A stretch of DNA of 59,250 bases from Rothia terrae (GTDB taxonomy: Bacteria > Actinomycetota > Actinomycetes > Actinomycetales > Micrococcaceae). The notes beneath the pieces were generated by a model that was given only the letters and a program-made list of their open reading frames with translations, ran no database searches and was not told the DNA's origin. The position numbers were made by a program, and so were the translations under genes. Location: the NCBI RefSeq assembly GCF_012396615.1, contig NZ_JAAXPV010000016.1, positions 1-59,250 on the forward strand, read 5' to 3'. Shown one piece after another: positions 43,177 to 51,787 of this stretch; position 1 is the stretch's first letter, and the number at the start of each line of letters is the position of its first letter.

Positions 43177-43986
43177 TTACCGCCCGTTAGACACCTCAGG
43201 CTCAATATCAAAACGCATCAGTTGAGAGTACTTCGGCTCAAGCCCATCACCCGAGCTTGTTCCGCGCAACCGGCGACCAATCCACGGCATCACAAACTCA
43301 CGCGTCCACCGCGCATTCTCACGAATAAGCTGCATCCGCGTATAGTTCAGAGCCTCCGGAATAGGTGCTTCCATCAAACTACCGCGATCATGGCTGAGCG
43401 TTTCTAAGACGCGTCCTGCCATCTTGATATGACCCGCAGCATTCATGTGCAGACGGTCGCTGCTCCAGTAACGCCAATCCGAAAAATCACGCATACGCCA
43501 GTAATCCACCAGAATAAGCTCGTGCTTATCAACGATTTCACGCAACAGCTCGTTATACAGTGCGCTTCGCTGACGCGTGTGCTTGAAAGTGTTGAAATCT
43601 CGCACATCCATGTTAGTGAACGTGAAAACCTGAATACCAGCAGATCGCAGTTTCTCAATAGCGGTATCGTAACGCCGCATCAGGGCATCAATATCAACGT
43701 TGGGGCGCAGAATATCGTTACCGCCACCGTAGATACTCACCAAGTTGGGTTTAAGTTCTAACGCCGCGTCCACCTGCTCATCGAGGATCTGCCCCAGCAA
43801 GCGACCGCGTATAGCCAGGTTCGCGTACTGCGCCTGCGGGTCAGCGAGCATAAACTGCTCAGCCACACGGTCTGCCCAACCTCGCACGCCGTTAGGACGC
43901 GCCTGGTCGACATCACCTACGCCCTCCGTAAACGAATCGCCTAAAGCGACATAGCGAATACTTTCATGAGAACCCAGCGAAGACAC
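43177..43986 (-). CDS. SGNH/GDSL hydrolase
   Basis: 269 residues. Block I is VALGDSFTEGVGD (catalytic Ser), block II Gly in NLAIRGRLLG, block III Asn in SIYGGGNDIL, block V SSDRLHMNAAGH (catalytic Asp and His). No signal peptide, so a cytoplasmic esterase or lipase of unknown substrate. Starts at GTG 43986 with an AGG-rich ribosome-binding site. Monocistronic. Confidence 0.93.
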   Translation of the reverse strand: MSSLGSHESIRYVALGDSFTEGVGDVDQARPNGVRGWADRVAEQFMLADPQAQYANLAIRGRLLGQILDEQVDAALELKPNLVSIYGGGNDILRPNVDIDALMRRYDTAIEKLRSAGIQVFTFTNMDVRDFNTFKHTRQRSALYNELLREIVDKHELILVDYWRMRDFSDWRYWSSDRLHMNAAGHIKMAGRVLETLSHDRGSLMEAPIPEALNYTRMQLIRENARWTREFVMPWIGRRLRGTSSGDGLEPKYSQLMRFDIEPEVSNGR

Positions 43987-44081
43987 CAGAACCTACCTTC
44001 CATGCGAACTGAACAGTCTAAATTACTCTACTCTTCACTGTGAAAGGCCTAAAGGCACAAAGCTGTCTTGTCTCTCACGAG

Positions 44082-45125
44082 CTAGCCTTCAGCGCGTCCT
44101 TCTTTCCAGTAGCCCATGAAAGAAACACTCTTCTTATCAATACCGGCCTCGTTCACGCAGATGCGACGCAAAGACCGCACAACGCTCGATTCTCCGGCGA
44201 GAAAGACGTAGGTATCGCCAATATCCTCCGCAACGTTCCACAGCACCGGCCACATACCTTCAGGTTCAGGTTCTTGCGCTGTGAGGCTCTTTCGTTCCAC
44301 ATCGAGCACCGAACGCAGGCGCGAGCACAGCTGTTGTCCGCGCTCTGTCTGCCTGTTTCGCGCTAGCCAGTGAATACTCACAGAGTTACGGTTGAGCACT
44401 TCGTCATTAATAAGAGTCAGCCGTTCCTCGGGAATATCGGTATCGCTAGGAACCTCTAGCAAAATATCGGTGGTCACGCCCTCCGGCAATGAACCGGCGA
44501 TAGAAAGAGCTGCGGGTACACCTGTTTCATCAACACAAATCAGCGCGCGGTTCGCGTGCTCTGGGTTCCAGGTTGTCCATAGCGGCTCAGGATCCAGAGG
44601 ACCAAAGAACGAAATCATATCGCCCACCTGCGCTTGGGCTGCCCACGCGGAGCCGGGCCCCATTACACCGTTTTCGTCCTCATGCAACACAAAATCAATA
44701 TCAACTTCGGGCTGCCAATGAGGCAAACTGGTGCGCAGAGGAATTTGGGAGCACAGCATCGTTGAGGTACGCAAGGACGCGGTGACCTCCGGGGCGGTAG
44801 CAACGTCTACGCGACGCACGGCGCGCAGAGTGTAGGTTCGCATCCAGCCGCGTTCGTGTTCGGGACGGCAGAACCACTGAGAGCGCCAGTCTTCGTTTAG
44901 CTCAATGTCGGTGGGCTTTGTTTCACCAGGTGGCGGAATCAGCAGTTTGATGTAGGCATCGTGCATGAATCCCTGTCCCGCATTTACCGGGCCAGCGAAT
45001 GCGTGCAACGCGGGGCCGGTCAGACTGATGCGCAGATAGTGCTCGGAAATTCGTTTAACCGCTGACACCGCGACCGGAAAAATTGCAAACCGGTTGGGGT
45101 CGCTGATTTTACGTGTAGCTGCCAT
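44082..45125 (-). CDS. Siderophore-interacting FAD-binding protein (ferric-siderophore reductase)
   Basis: 347 residues of the ViuB/SIP family. The flavin-binding RxYT motif is in GWMRTYTLRAVR; the C-terminal NAD(P)H domain has YVFLAGESSVVRSLRR. It releases iron from imported ferric siderophores in the cytoplasm by reduction. Starts 6 bases after the ATPase gene stop; last gene of the siderophore operon. An FAD-domain insert GPGSAWAAQAQVGD is typical. Confidence 0.93.
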   Translation of the reverse strand: MAATRKISDPNRFAIFPVAVSAVKRISEHYLRISLTGPALHAFAGPVNAGQGFMHDAYIKLLIPPPGETKPTDIELNEDWRSQWFCRPEHERGWMRTYTLRAVRRVDVATAPEVTASLRTSTMLCSQIPLRTSLPHWQPEVDIDFVLHEDENGVMGPGSAWAAQAQVGDMISFFGPLDPEPLWTTWNPEHANRALICVDETGVPAALSIAGSLPEGVTTDILLEVPSDTDIPEERLTLINDEVLNRNSVSIHWLARNRQTERGQQLCSRLRSVLDVERKSLTAQEPEPEGMWPVLWNVAEDIGDTYVFLAGESSVVRSLRRICVNEAGIDKKSVSFMGYWKEGRAEG

Positions 45126-45131
45126 GAGCAG

Positions 45132-45938
45132 TTATCTCCTTCCCTCTCGAGCATCAGGCACAATAACGATCGATCCATCGTCAGCAGGATCGTGCACCGA
45201 TGCGCGCAAGCCAAAGATTGATCGCAAATTCTCTGAAGTCATCACTTCAGCGGGGGTTCCCGCACTTTCAATGACGCCGTCGCGCATCGCCACAAGGTGG
45301 TGGGCAGCGCGGGCAGCGAGATTGAGCTCGTGAAGAACCATCACCATGGTGGTCCCCCGCTCTTCGTTTAGCTCGCAGAGCAGATCGAGAAGCTCAACCT
45401 GGTGCGCTAAATCCAAATAGGTGGTGGGCTCATCAAGTAGCAGGATGTCTGTTTCTTGAGCCAACGCCATAGCAATCCATACACGCTGACGCTGACCACC
45501 GGAAAGTTCAGTCACCTGTTTTTCAGCCAAATCCATGGTGTGGGTAGCCTGCAATGCCCAAGCCACAGCTTCATCATCTTCTGCGCTGTTACGTTTGAAA
45601 AGTCCCTGGTACGGAAAGCGACCGCGAGATACAAGATCTGCAACAGTGATTCCGTCCGGTGCAATCGGAGCCTGCGGTAGCAATCCCACCGTGCGCGCAA
45701 ACTCTTTCGAGGGGTAGCTGTGGATGCTTTTGCCATCCAACAAAATCTCACCGTTTTCAGGCTTTAACAGCTTAGAAATACCGCGCAGGAGCGTCGATTT
45801 TCCGCAACCGTTCGCACCGATAATAGCGGTCATTTGCCCGGCAGGAATCTCTAATGAAAGATCCTTGACAATAGTTTTTGCGCCGTAGCCGAGGCTCACG
45901 TTGTTGAGGGTAAGTTGTCTGTGCTGTGCCGTTTTCAC
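45132..45938 (-). CDS. Ferric-siderophore ABC transporter ATPase (FecE type)
   Basis: 268 residues. Walker A GANGCGKST, Q-loop LLPQAPIAPDG, signature TELSGGQRQRVWIAMA, Walker B ILLLDEPTTYLD and H-loop VLHELN are all intact. It powers the two FecCD permeases. Overlaps the permease gene by one base. Confidence 0.96.
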   Translation of the reverse strand: MKTAQHRQLTLNNVSLGYGAKTIVKDLSLEIPAGQMTAIIGANGCGKSTLLRGISKLLKPENGEILLDGKSIHSYPSKEFARTVGLLPQAPIAPDGITVADLVSRGRFPYQGLFKRNSAEDDEAVAWALQATHTMDLAEKQVTELSGGQRQRVWIAMALAQETDILLLDEPTTYLDLAHQVELLDLLCELNEERGTTMVMVLHELNLAARAAHHLVAMRDGVIESAGTPAEVMTSENLRSIFGLRASVHDPADDGSIVIVPDAREGRR

Positions 45939-46993
45939 TAGCCTGCCTCTTTCTGAGCGCGAACGAGTAACCAGATAAGAATGGGGGCGCCAAAGACGCC
46001 TGTCAGAACTCCTACAGGCATGGAGCCTGAGGCGATGTAGTTTGACGCGATGAAATCGGCAAGAAGGACGATGAAGGCGCCAACCAGTGCCGATGCGGTA
46101 AGACTATGAGCGCCGCCTATTAGCCTTCGCGCAATGGGGCCAGAGACAAAAGCTACAAAGGCAATAGGGCCTGTAGCAGCGGTAGCTACTGCCGCCAACA
46201 AAACACCCAGAACAATGAAAATCCACCGCGTGATCGCAACGTTGAGCCCCAGGCTATGGGCGAGTTCCTCCCCCACCGCTATCGCGTGAAGACGAGAATG
46301 CAGCACCACCACAAATGGAACAATCACGGCTAACACCAGGAGCAGAATCGAGATTCGATCCCAGTTAGCTGACGATAAGGAACCCGTCATCCACAGAGCA
46401 GCCGACGACGCCGAGTTCAGGTTCATGCGAGAAATCAAATAGTTGATGATAGAACCTGCTAAGGCCGAGACACCAATGCCCATCAAAATAAACCGGTGGC
46501 CCACGTTGCCGCGTCCTGACGACAGCGCCATAATTCCCACGGCAATCAGGAGCGAAAAAACAACTGCAAAGATAGAGAGCGAAAAACCGGTAGCTCCCCA
46601 ATAGACAATGCCGAGCACAGCTCCCAAAGAAGCACCGGTACTAATACCGATAACGTCCGGGGAAGCCAATGGATTACGCAAAAGCAGCTGAAAAATAGCG
46701 CCGGATGCGCCAAAGGCCATACCGACCAGTAGCCCAAGGACAGCCCGCGGCAGCTTATCTTCCATAACAATAAACCGGGCACCGCGTGCACCCTCAACAG
46801 TGCCACCCTGGAGAATGGTCAAAAAATCAGGAAAAGTAACGGTGTAAGACCCTAAAAGGACGCGCATCAAAAAGACAGCGAGCACGGCAACAGCAAGCAC
46901 CGCAATAGCCCGACGGGGGCGTCGATGCGACCTCGTGCGAAGGTCCTTGACACGCTGGGCGGGCGACGAGTTGTGAGTCGTGAAAGCCGGCAT
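45938..46993 (-). CDS. Ferric-siderophore ABC permease 2 (FecCD family)
   Basis: 351 residues, 9-10 membrane segments. RNPLASPDVIGISTGASLGA and the coupling helix GEELAHSLGLNV, GPIAFVAFVSGPIARRL are FecCD signatures. Partner of permease 1 in a heterodimeric channel. A basic N-terminal extension (RSHRRPRRAIAVL) precedes the first segment. The ATG overlaps the preceding stop. Confidence 0.95.
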   Translation of the reverse strand: MPAFTTHNSSPAQRVKDLRTRSHRRPRRAIAVLAVAVLAVFLMRVLLGSYTVTFPDFLTILQGGTVEGARGARFIVMEDKLPRAVLGLLVGMAFGASGAIFQLLLRNPLASPDVIGISTGASLGAVLGIVYWGATGFSLSIFAVVFSLLIAVGIMALSSGRGNVGHRFILMGIGVSALAGSIINYLISRMNLNSASSAALWMTGSLSSANWDRISILLLVLAVIVPFVVVLHSRLHAIAVGEELAHSLGLNVAITRWIFIVLGVLLAAVATAATGPIAFVAFVSGPIARRLIGGAHSLTASALVGAFIVLLADFIASNYIASGSMPVGVLTGVFGAPILIWLLVRAQKEAG

Positions 46994-48045
46994 TAGAGAT
47001 CAACCGCCTTCTGAAAACGAACAAGGTAGAGAAAGACGGGCACGCCTACCAGCACCATAGTGACGCCTACCTGAACTTCTTCAGGCGGCATAATGACGCG
47101 TCCTACGGTATCTGCAACCATCAGCAACACTGCGCCAAACACTGCAGACAACGGAATAATCAGACGATAATCGGGGCCAACCAACGCACGCAAGGCATGC
47201 GGTGCCATCAGCCCCAAAAACGCGATAGGCCCGGTCATCGACGTAGCGGTTCCGCACAGAAGCGTGATACCGATAAAAATGATGAAGCGCTTCAAAGCAA
47301 CATTTTCGCCCAGTGACGCCGCCATATCATCGCCCAAAGCAAAGTTATTAATGGTTTTAGAACTGAACACCAGAATGAGTGCACCGGCAATCAGCATAAA
47401 AATACCCGGGAAGAAATTTTCCATCGATGCGCCAGCAACGGTGCCCAGCTGCCACATCCGCAAAGAATCCAGGGCGTCGCTAAACTGCAAAATGAAAGCC
47501 GAGGTAAAAGAGCCTAGACCGGCAGAAATAGCAGCACCCATCAGCGCAAGCTTAACCGGCGTTGCACCATCGCGCCCAATCGATGCCAGCGCATAGACAA
47601 GAACCGACGTCACGGCCGCGCCTACGAACGCCAAGATAGCAAAGGACGCGGGTGACTCCATCCCCAGAAAAGCAATGCCGAACACCACGGCAAAAGCAGC
47701 ACCCGAGTTGACGCCGAGGATGCCAGGATCACCTAGCGGATTACGAGTGACACCCTGCATTCCAGCACCAGCCAGCGCTAGGGCAGCTCCAATTGTTGCA
47801 GCCCATAAAGTGCGCACTAAACGCTGATCAATAATCGCAGCTTCCATATCGGGCACAGGCCGCTTCAACAAGAAATCAGCGAAAACCCCCACCCCAATGG
47901 TTCGAGTGCCAATCAGCACCGATGCCACAACAGCAAGACCAAAGAGTAGCAAAAGGGTAAGCATCACCGGCACCTGCCGCGACTTAGCAGATGTTATTTT
48001 GCGTGCTCGCCGTTGTTGCTTCTGGCGGGTCAAAGATGAAATCAC
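46993..48045 (-). CDS. Ferric-siderophore ABC permease 1 (FecCD family)
   Basis: 350 residues, 9-10 membrane segments, with TRNPLGDPGILGVNSGAAFA and coupling helix GDDMAASLGENVAL, then GPIAFLGLMAPHALRALVG. Forms the membrane channel with permease 2. An intrinsic-terminator-like hairpin separates it from the binding-protein gene, so permeases and ATPase may be expressed at a lower level. Confidence 0.95.
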   Translation of the reverse strand: MISSLTRQKQQRRARKITSAKSRQVPVMLTLLLLFGLAVVASVLIGTRTIGVGVFADFLLKRPVPDMEAAIIDQRLVRTLWAATIGAALALAGAGMQGVTRNPLGDPGILGVNSGAAFAVVFGIAFLGMESPASFAILAFVGAAVTSVLVYALASIGRDGATPVKLALMGAAISAGLGSFTSAFILQFSDALDSLRMWQLGTVAGASMENFFPGIFMLIAGALILVFSSKTINNFALGDDMAASLGENVALKRFIIFIGITLLCGTATSMTGPIAFLGLMAPHALRALVGPDYRLIIPLSAVFGAVLLMVADTVGRVIMPPEEVQVGVTMVLVGVPVFLYLVRFQKAVDL

Positions 48046-48067
48046 AAAGAGACCTTGAGAGAAAACA

Positions 48068-48104
48068 CCAAGGCTACCGCTGGGGTAATCCGCGGCAGCC
48101 TTGG
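48068..48104 (-). terminator. Internal terminator-like hairpin of the siderophore operon
   Basis: CCAAGGCTACCGC and GCGGCAGCCTTGG form a 13-bp stem (one mismatch) with an 11-base loop; on the minus strand TGTTTTCTCTC follows. It lies 17 bases after the binding-protein stop and 23 bases before the permease start, so partial termination would set higher levels of the binding protein. Confidence 0.7.
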
Positions 48105-48120
48105 TTTTTAGAGTGTATAG

Positions 48121-49170
48121 TTACGCAGCTTTTTTGGTGTTTTCGACTGCCTTTGACATGTTGTCAAGCACGTCGGTTTCATTCACTGCCCACAGTAGTG
48201 ACAGCGGTGACGTTGCAGAAAGAGCCAAGCCGAAAGTCTTGTCGCTTTCGAAGACTACCGCGTCGTTCTTGAGGGCAGGCATCTGAGCGAAGAGCTTGTT
48301 GTCTTTGGTCTTCTGAATATCTTCTTCAGTTTCGGTCCATGCCCATACAGCGTCAGCTTCTAGCTGGTCGATGACCTCTGCTGAGACGTTAACGAAGAAT
48401 GAGTCAGCGCCGCCTTCGTGCTCCTTAATGTAAGGGGCTAGTTCCATGCCCATCAGGCTGAAGAAGCGAGGACGCGCGTCCGATGAGGTGTACGCACCGA
48501 AGGTATTCTGCTTGTTGTCAAAAGCGCCGGCGATGAAGGTTGCGCCCTGCAGGTTTTCGTATTCAGCGGCCTTGTCTTTGAGCTGCTTCTCGGTGTCTTC
48601 GATAACCTTCTTGGCGTCATCTTCCTTCTTTAGCATCTTGCCGGCCATTTCTACGGTCTGCTGCCATGATGCCGCCCAGGAGCCAACGCCTTCAGGTGCG
48701 GGAACAACGGGCGCGATTTCGGTGAGCTTATCGTAGATTTCCTGGCTCATATCGCCGTAAGGAGAGAAGATAGCATCGGGCTCGAGCTTTGCCAGCTCTT
48801 CGTAGTTGGGGCCATCAGTTTCGTCGTAACGCGTGGGCTGTTCGCCGCCGAGTTCCTCCAGCTTCTTATCGAACCATGGAGTTGACTGATTGTCATTGCC
48901 GCCCCAAGAAACGATGGGAGCGCCAACGGGAACAACACCCAGTGACAAAAGCGCATCGGGGTTCTGCCAGAACTGTACTACCGCAATTTTCTGAGGTACG
49001 GAATCGAACGTAGTCTCGCCAAATGCGTGCTTGACGGTGTAGGGGCCGCTTTCAACAGAGGAGTTTGAGGTGGATTCGTCGTTGGATCCGGTTGAGCAAC
49101 CTGCCAAAATGGTTGCGGCAGCTGTTGCCGCTGCAGCTTTCAAAAATGCACCGCGTGAAATGACGACCAT
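48121..49170 (-). CDS. Ferric-siderophore-binding lipoprotein
   Basis: 349 residues. Signal peptide with lipobox TILAGCST, Ser/Asn-rich linker, then a type III periplasmic-binding fold (KIAVVQFWQNPDALLSLGVV; ELAKLEPDAIFSPYG; backbone helix region AAEYENLQGA). An Arg near the N-terminus (VVISRGAFLKAAAATAAA) is Tat-like. Binds ferric siderophore outside the membrane for the FecCD channel. First gene of the operon; DtxR-like box and AAGGAG ribosome-binding site upstream. Confidence 0.94.
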   Translation of the reverse strand: MVVISRGAFLKAAAATAAATILAGCSTGSNDESTSNSSVESGPYTVKHAFGETTFDSVPQKIAVVQFWQNPDALLSLGVVPVGAPIVSWGGNDNQSTPWFDKKLEELGGEQPTRYDETDGPNYEELAKLEPDAIFSPYGDMSQEIYDKLTEIAPVVPAPEGVGSWAASWQQTVEMAGKMLKKEDDAKKVIEDTEKQLKDKAAEYENLQGATFIAGAFDNKQNTFGAYTSSDARPRFFSLMGMELAPYIKEHEGGADSFFVNVSAEVIDQLEADAVWAWTETEEDIQKTKDNKLFAQMPALKNDAVVFESDKTFGLALSATSPLSLLWAVNETDVLDNMSKAVENTKKAA

Positions 49171-49217
49171 GTCTGGGGCTCCTTGTAAGAGGCTTAATGA
49201 GTACGAAGAAAGAGTGT

Positions 49218-49235
49218 GCTTAGGTATGCCTAATT
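49218..49235. promoter_or_regulatory. DtxR/IdeR-type iron box
   Basis: TTAGGTATGCCTAA is a perfect palindrome (49220-49233) matching the outer half-sites of the DtxR consensus TTAGGTTAGSCTAACCTAA. An additional half-site AGGTTAGCC follows at 49243-49251. Its place about 50 bp upstream of the binding-protein start predicts iron repression of the siderophore uptake operon. Confidence 0.75.
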
Positions 49236-49383
49236 CATCAACAAGGTTAGCCGCGGTGAGGGTATTTGGGCAAATTTTTATGACTAAATTAATTATTTTC
49301 TTGCTGACGACCTGTCACCAACCAGACCCTGCGAGTAAACGCCCATATCACAGCCGGTTTTGAGAGAAACAGAAGATACAAAA

Positions 49384-49417
49384 AGGGTGGGCGCACTTAC
49401 TACAGTACGTCCACCCT
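49384..49417 (-). terminator. Terminator after acyltransferase 1
   Basis: AGGGTGG and CCACCCT with inner GCG/CGT-like pairs; on the minus strand TTTTTTGTATC follows directly. 18 bases after the stop codon. Confidence 0.85.
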
Positions 49418-49434
49418 GTGGAAGGAATAGGCTC

Positions 49435-51552
49435 TTATACTCCTAGTCCTTGCGCGTTCAATTGCTGACGCATCATCGGCGATACTGTCTTGGCGTAAGA
49501 CTTAGAAATATGGTTGTGGTCGATATACACGTAAATATTTCCAATCAGCGGAGTACATACGCCATCGGGACAGTAGTATTCTGTCAAATCCACACCAAAC
49601 ACACCGGGGTTAGAGTCAACCAGCTCTTGCGCCGGGTTAGTTGCAGCAAGTTTCTCTGACACAGGAGCAGAACATACGCCTGTATCGTTGGCATGCAACT
49701 GAGCGCAGTTATACAGATCTTCTGTATACCGCGGGTTATCGCGCAGGGCAATCACATTAATACCGGCGTCCGTCAACTTTTGCACCGTCTCTTCAATTCC
49801 AGGAATCAAAACCTCCTGGTTAGATCCTGGCTGTGCAGCTGTTACCAGCATCAGCACGTTGTCCGGTCGTTCACGAAGAATTTCCTGCATAGCCTGTTTG
49901 CGGAAGGTGTTACAGTCTTGCTCCGGTGAATCTAGCACCACGGTGAAGTGGCATCCGCCAAGCAAGAAAGCGCGCATATTGCTCTGGTTGTCCTCAGCAA
50001 TAGGGCGATAGGACGCCAGAGCCTGCTCGGCATGAGAGTCGCCCACCACTACGGTGAGAGGTTCATCTTCGCTTCCCCAGGAGTCTTCGGCACAGTACTT
50101 TTCCAGGCCCGATGGCATAGAAGATGCGTCGGAGCACTGTTGCGTCAGACCGTCGAACTGACTTTGAGGATTGGATGCGGGAATCGGCGGGTAGGCATAG
50201 AGAGCAGGCTCGCCGTTCTGGATAGCGGCAGCGCCGGGAAATTCGTCTGTTCCTGCACCGGTCTCTGCTAGCTGCTCCATTCTGGAGTCTCGGTCTGTCA
50301 CCCAGTTCTGGGCAACAGCTATGGGACCGCCGATAAGGACCAAACAAGCGATCACAGTAATGATAGGACGAATCCACGGGTTATTGGTGCGCCATGAGGA
50401 TGCGGGCTTGGCAGCCCATGGAGCGGTGGTGTCTTTTTTCTGAGCGCGGGTGGTTTTGCCGCCGCGTAGTGGTTGCTCCACAAACCGATGCAACACCCAC
50501 GCCAAACCAACAGCCACACCAATAATCAACGCACCATCAACCACACCAGCATGCGGCTTATTCGTAAACACCATATACAAAATCAACAACGGCCAATGCA
50601 CCAAATACAGCGCATACGCAGACTCACCCACCCACAACAACGCACGAGACATCAAAATACGATCCACACCAAAACGCGACTCAGTATTGCCGGCCAACAT
50701 CACCAAAGCACCCGAAACAATCGGCCACAACGCCAAATACCCCGGAAAACCAGTCTCCACCGGCAAAACCATACCAGCAGAAACCAAACCAACAACACCA
50801 ACCCAGCCCATCACAATACGCAAAACACGAGGAGCCTTCCACAACATCGACCCCATCGCAATCAAGGTACCAGCAGCAAACTCCCACAAACGAGCACGAG
50901 TATCAAAATACGCAAAAGCCTGCTGAGTCTGAGTCGAAATAACCGACCACGTCAGTGAGGCAACAAAGACCGTACCAAAAACCATCAGGGCAGAACCCAT
51001 CAAGTTAAAACGGAACTTACGCACCAACAAAGCCACAATGGCAAAAAGAATAGGCCAAAGGAAGAAAATCTGCCCCTGCATCGACAGCGACCAAAAATGC
51101 TGAAACGGAGTCTTCAGTGTCGCGTTTTGCTGATAATAATCCACCGCACTAAACGCCAAATGCCAGTTCTGGTAGTAGAGCAAGGACGCTTTAGCATCAG
51201 CAACCATGGCAGCAAAACGTGAGGCTGGCATGATGAAATAGCTCGCCAAAAGTGTCAACAGTAGAACCACACCGGCGGTGGGCATCAGACGCTGGAACAC
51301 ATGCAACCAGTACTTGATCAGGTTCAGTGGTTTGTGTTCGTTGATTTTGCGTAGGTTAGATAGGGACAGGAGGAAAGCTGAGACGAGTAGGAAGACGTCG
51401 ACGCCGCCGGAGACTTTGCCGAACCAGACGTGGTACATCACGACCAGGAGTACCGCCAGGGCGCGTAGGCCTTGGACTTCGGGGCGGAAGCCGCGGGTTT
51501 CGAGGTAGGTCCCCAGCGGCTTTCTACGCCTTGTTTTTTCTGCTGTGCTCAT
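49435..51552 (-). CDS. OafA/YrhL-type acyltransferase with C-terminal SGNH domain (copy 1)
   Basis: 705 residues. Acyltransferase-3 domain (about 15-365) with ten membrane segments; catalytic His in VVMYHVWFGKVSGGVDVF. A last membrane helix near 400 leads to an extracellular SGNH domain with VVVGDSHAEQ (block I Ser, about residue 500) and IDHNHISKSY (Asp and His near 680). These enzymes acetylate cell-wall or capsular sugars using a cytoplasmic acyl donor. Residues 10-362 are encoded by a 1,062-bp block that appears identical to copy 2; the SGNH parts are diverged homologues. Confidence 0.93.
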   Translation of the reverse strand: MSTAEKTRRRKPLGTYLETRGFRPEVQGLRALAVLLVVMYHVWFGKVSGGVDVFLLVSAFLLSLSNLRKINEHKPLNLIKYWLHVFQRLMPTAGVVLLLTLLASYFIMPASRFAAMVADAKASLLYYQNWHLAFSAVDYYQQNATLKTPFQHFWSLSMQGQIFFLWPILFAIVALLVRKFRFNLMGSALMVFGTVFVASLTWSVISTQTQQAFAYFDTRARLWEFAAGTLIAMGSMLWKAPRVLRIVMGWVGVVGLVSAGMVLPVETGFPGYLALWPIVSGALVMLAGNTESRFGVDRILMSRALLWVGESAYALYLVHWPLLILYMVFTNKPHAGVVDGALIIGVAVGLAWVLHRFVEQPLRGGKTTRAQKKDTTAPWAAKPASSWRTNNPWIRPIITVIACLVLIGGPIAVAQNWVTDRDSRMEQLAETGAGTDEFPGAAAIQNGEPALYAYPPIPASNPQSQFDGLTQQCSDASSMPSGLEKYCAEDSWGSEDEPLTVVVGDSHAEQALASYRPIAEDNQSNMRAFLLGGCHFTVVLDSPEQDCNTFRKQAMQEILRERPDNVLMLVTAAQPGSNQEVLIPGIEETVQKLTDAGINVIALRDNPRYTEDLYNCAQLHANDTGVCSAPVSEKLAATNPAQELVDSNPGVFGVDLTEYYCPDGVCTPLIGNIYVYIDHNHISKSYAKTVSPMMRQQLNAQGLGV
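50462..51523. repeat. 1,062-bp direct repeat, copy in acyltransferase 1
   Basis: Corresponds base for base, at a constant offset of 2,338, to 52800-53861, as far as I could follow. The edges are sharp (TAGTGGTTGCTCCACAA at one end, CCCCAGCGGCTTT at the other). It covers the whole acyltransferase-3 domain. Part of it (about 50470-50960) is unusually C/A-rich on the plus strand, meaning G/T-rich codons in the gene. Confidence 0.9.
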
Positions 51553-51600
51553 ATCAATCCGTATTCCCCAGTAGGCTGATCTTGCAAACCCAAAATAAAA

Positions 51601-51643
51601 AATCCTGATATACGCCAGCTCAAAAGATGGGCATACCAGGATT
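51601..51643 (-). terminator. Terminator after acyltransferase 2
   Basis: AATCCTGATATACGCC and GGGCATACCAGGATT pair with a few mismatches; TTTTTTATTTTGGG follows on the minus strand. It lies 145 bases after the stop of acyltransferase 2 and about 50 bases before the start of acyltransferase 1. Confidence 0.8.
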
Positions 51644-51787
51644 CTTAGTGGTGTAGAAAACTTGTGCGCTTAACGTCTATACGTTGCAGTGCTCAAACGT
51701 TCTCTATCCTGCGTGGTTACTTTATCACGCAATTATTTTGTACTTCCGTGAATCGCAGTGCGCTTTTAGGCACACACCGCCTTCAAC

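Noticed and set aside
50473-50958. 161-codon open frame on the plus strand (repeated at 52811-53296)
   Set aside because: Low-complexity His/Gln/Asn/Thr peptide opposite the acyltransferase genes; a by-product of the G/T-skewed codons in the real gene.
51601-51643. Hairpin before acyltransferase 1 as a riboswitch
   Set aside because: Position and T-run fit an ordinary terminator for acyltransferase 2; the similar hairpin at 53946 ends tRNA-Thr.
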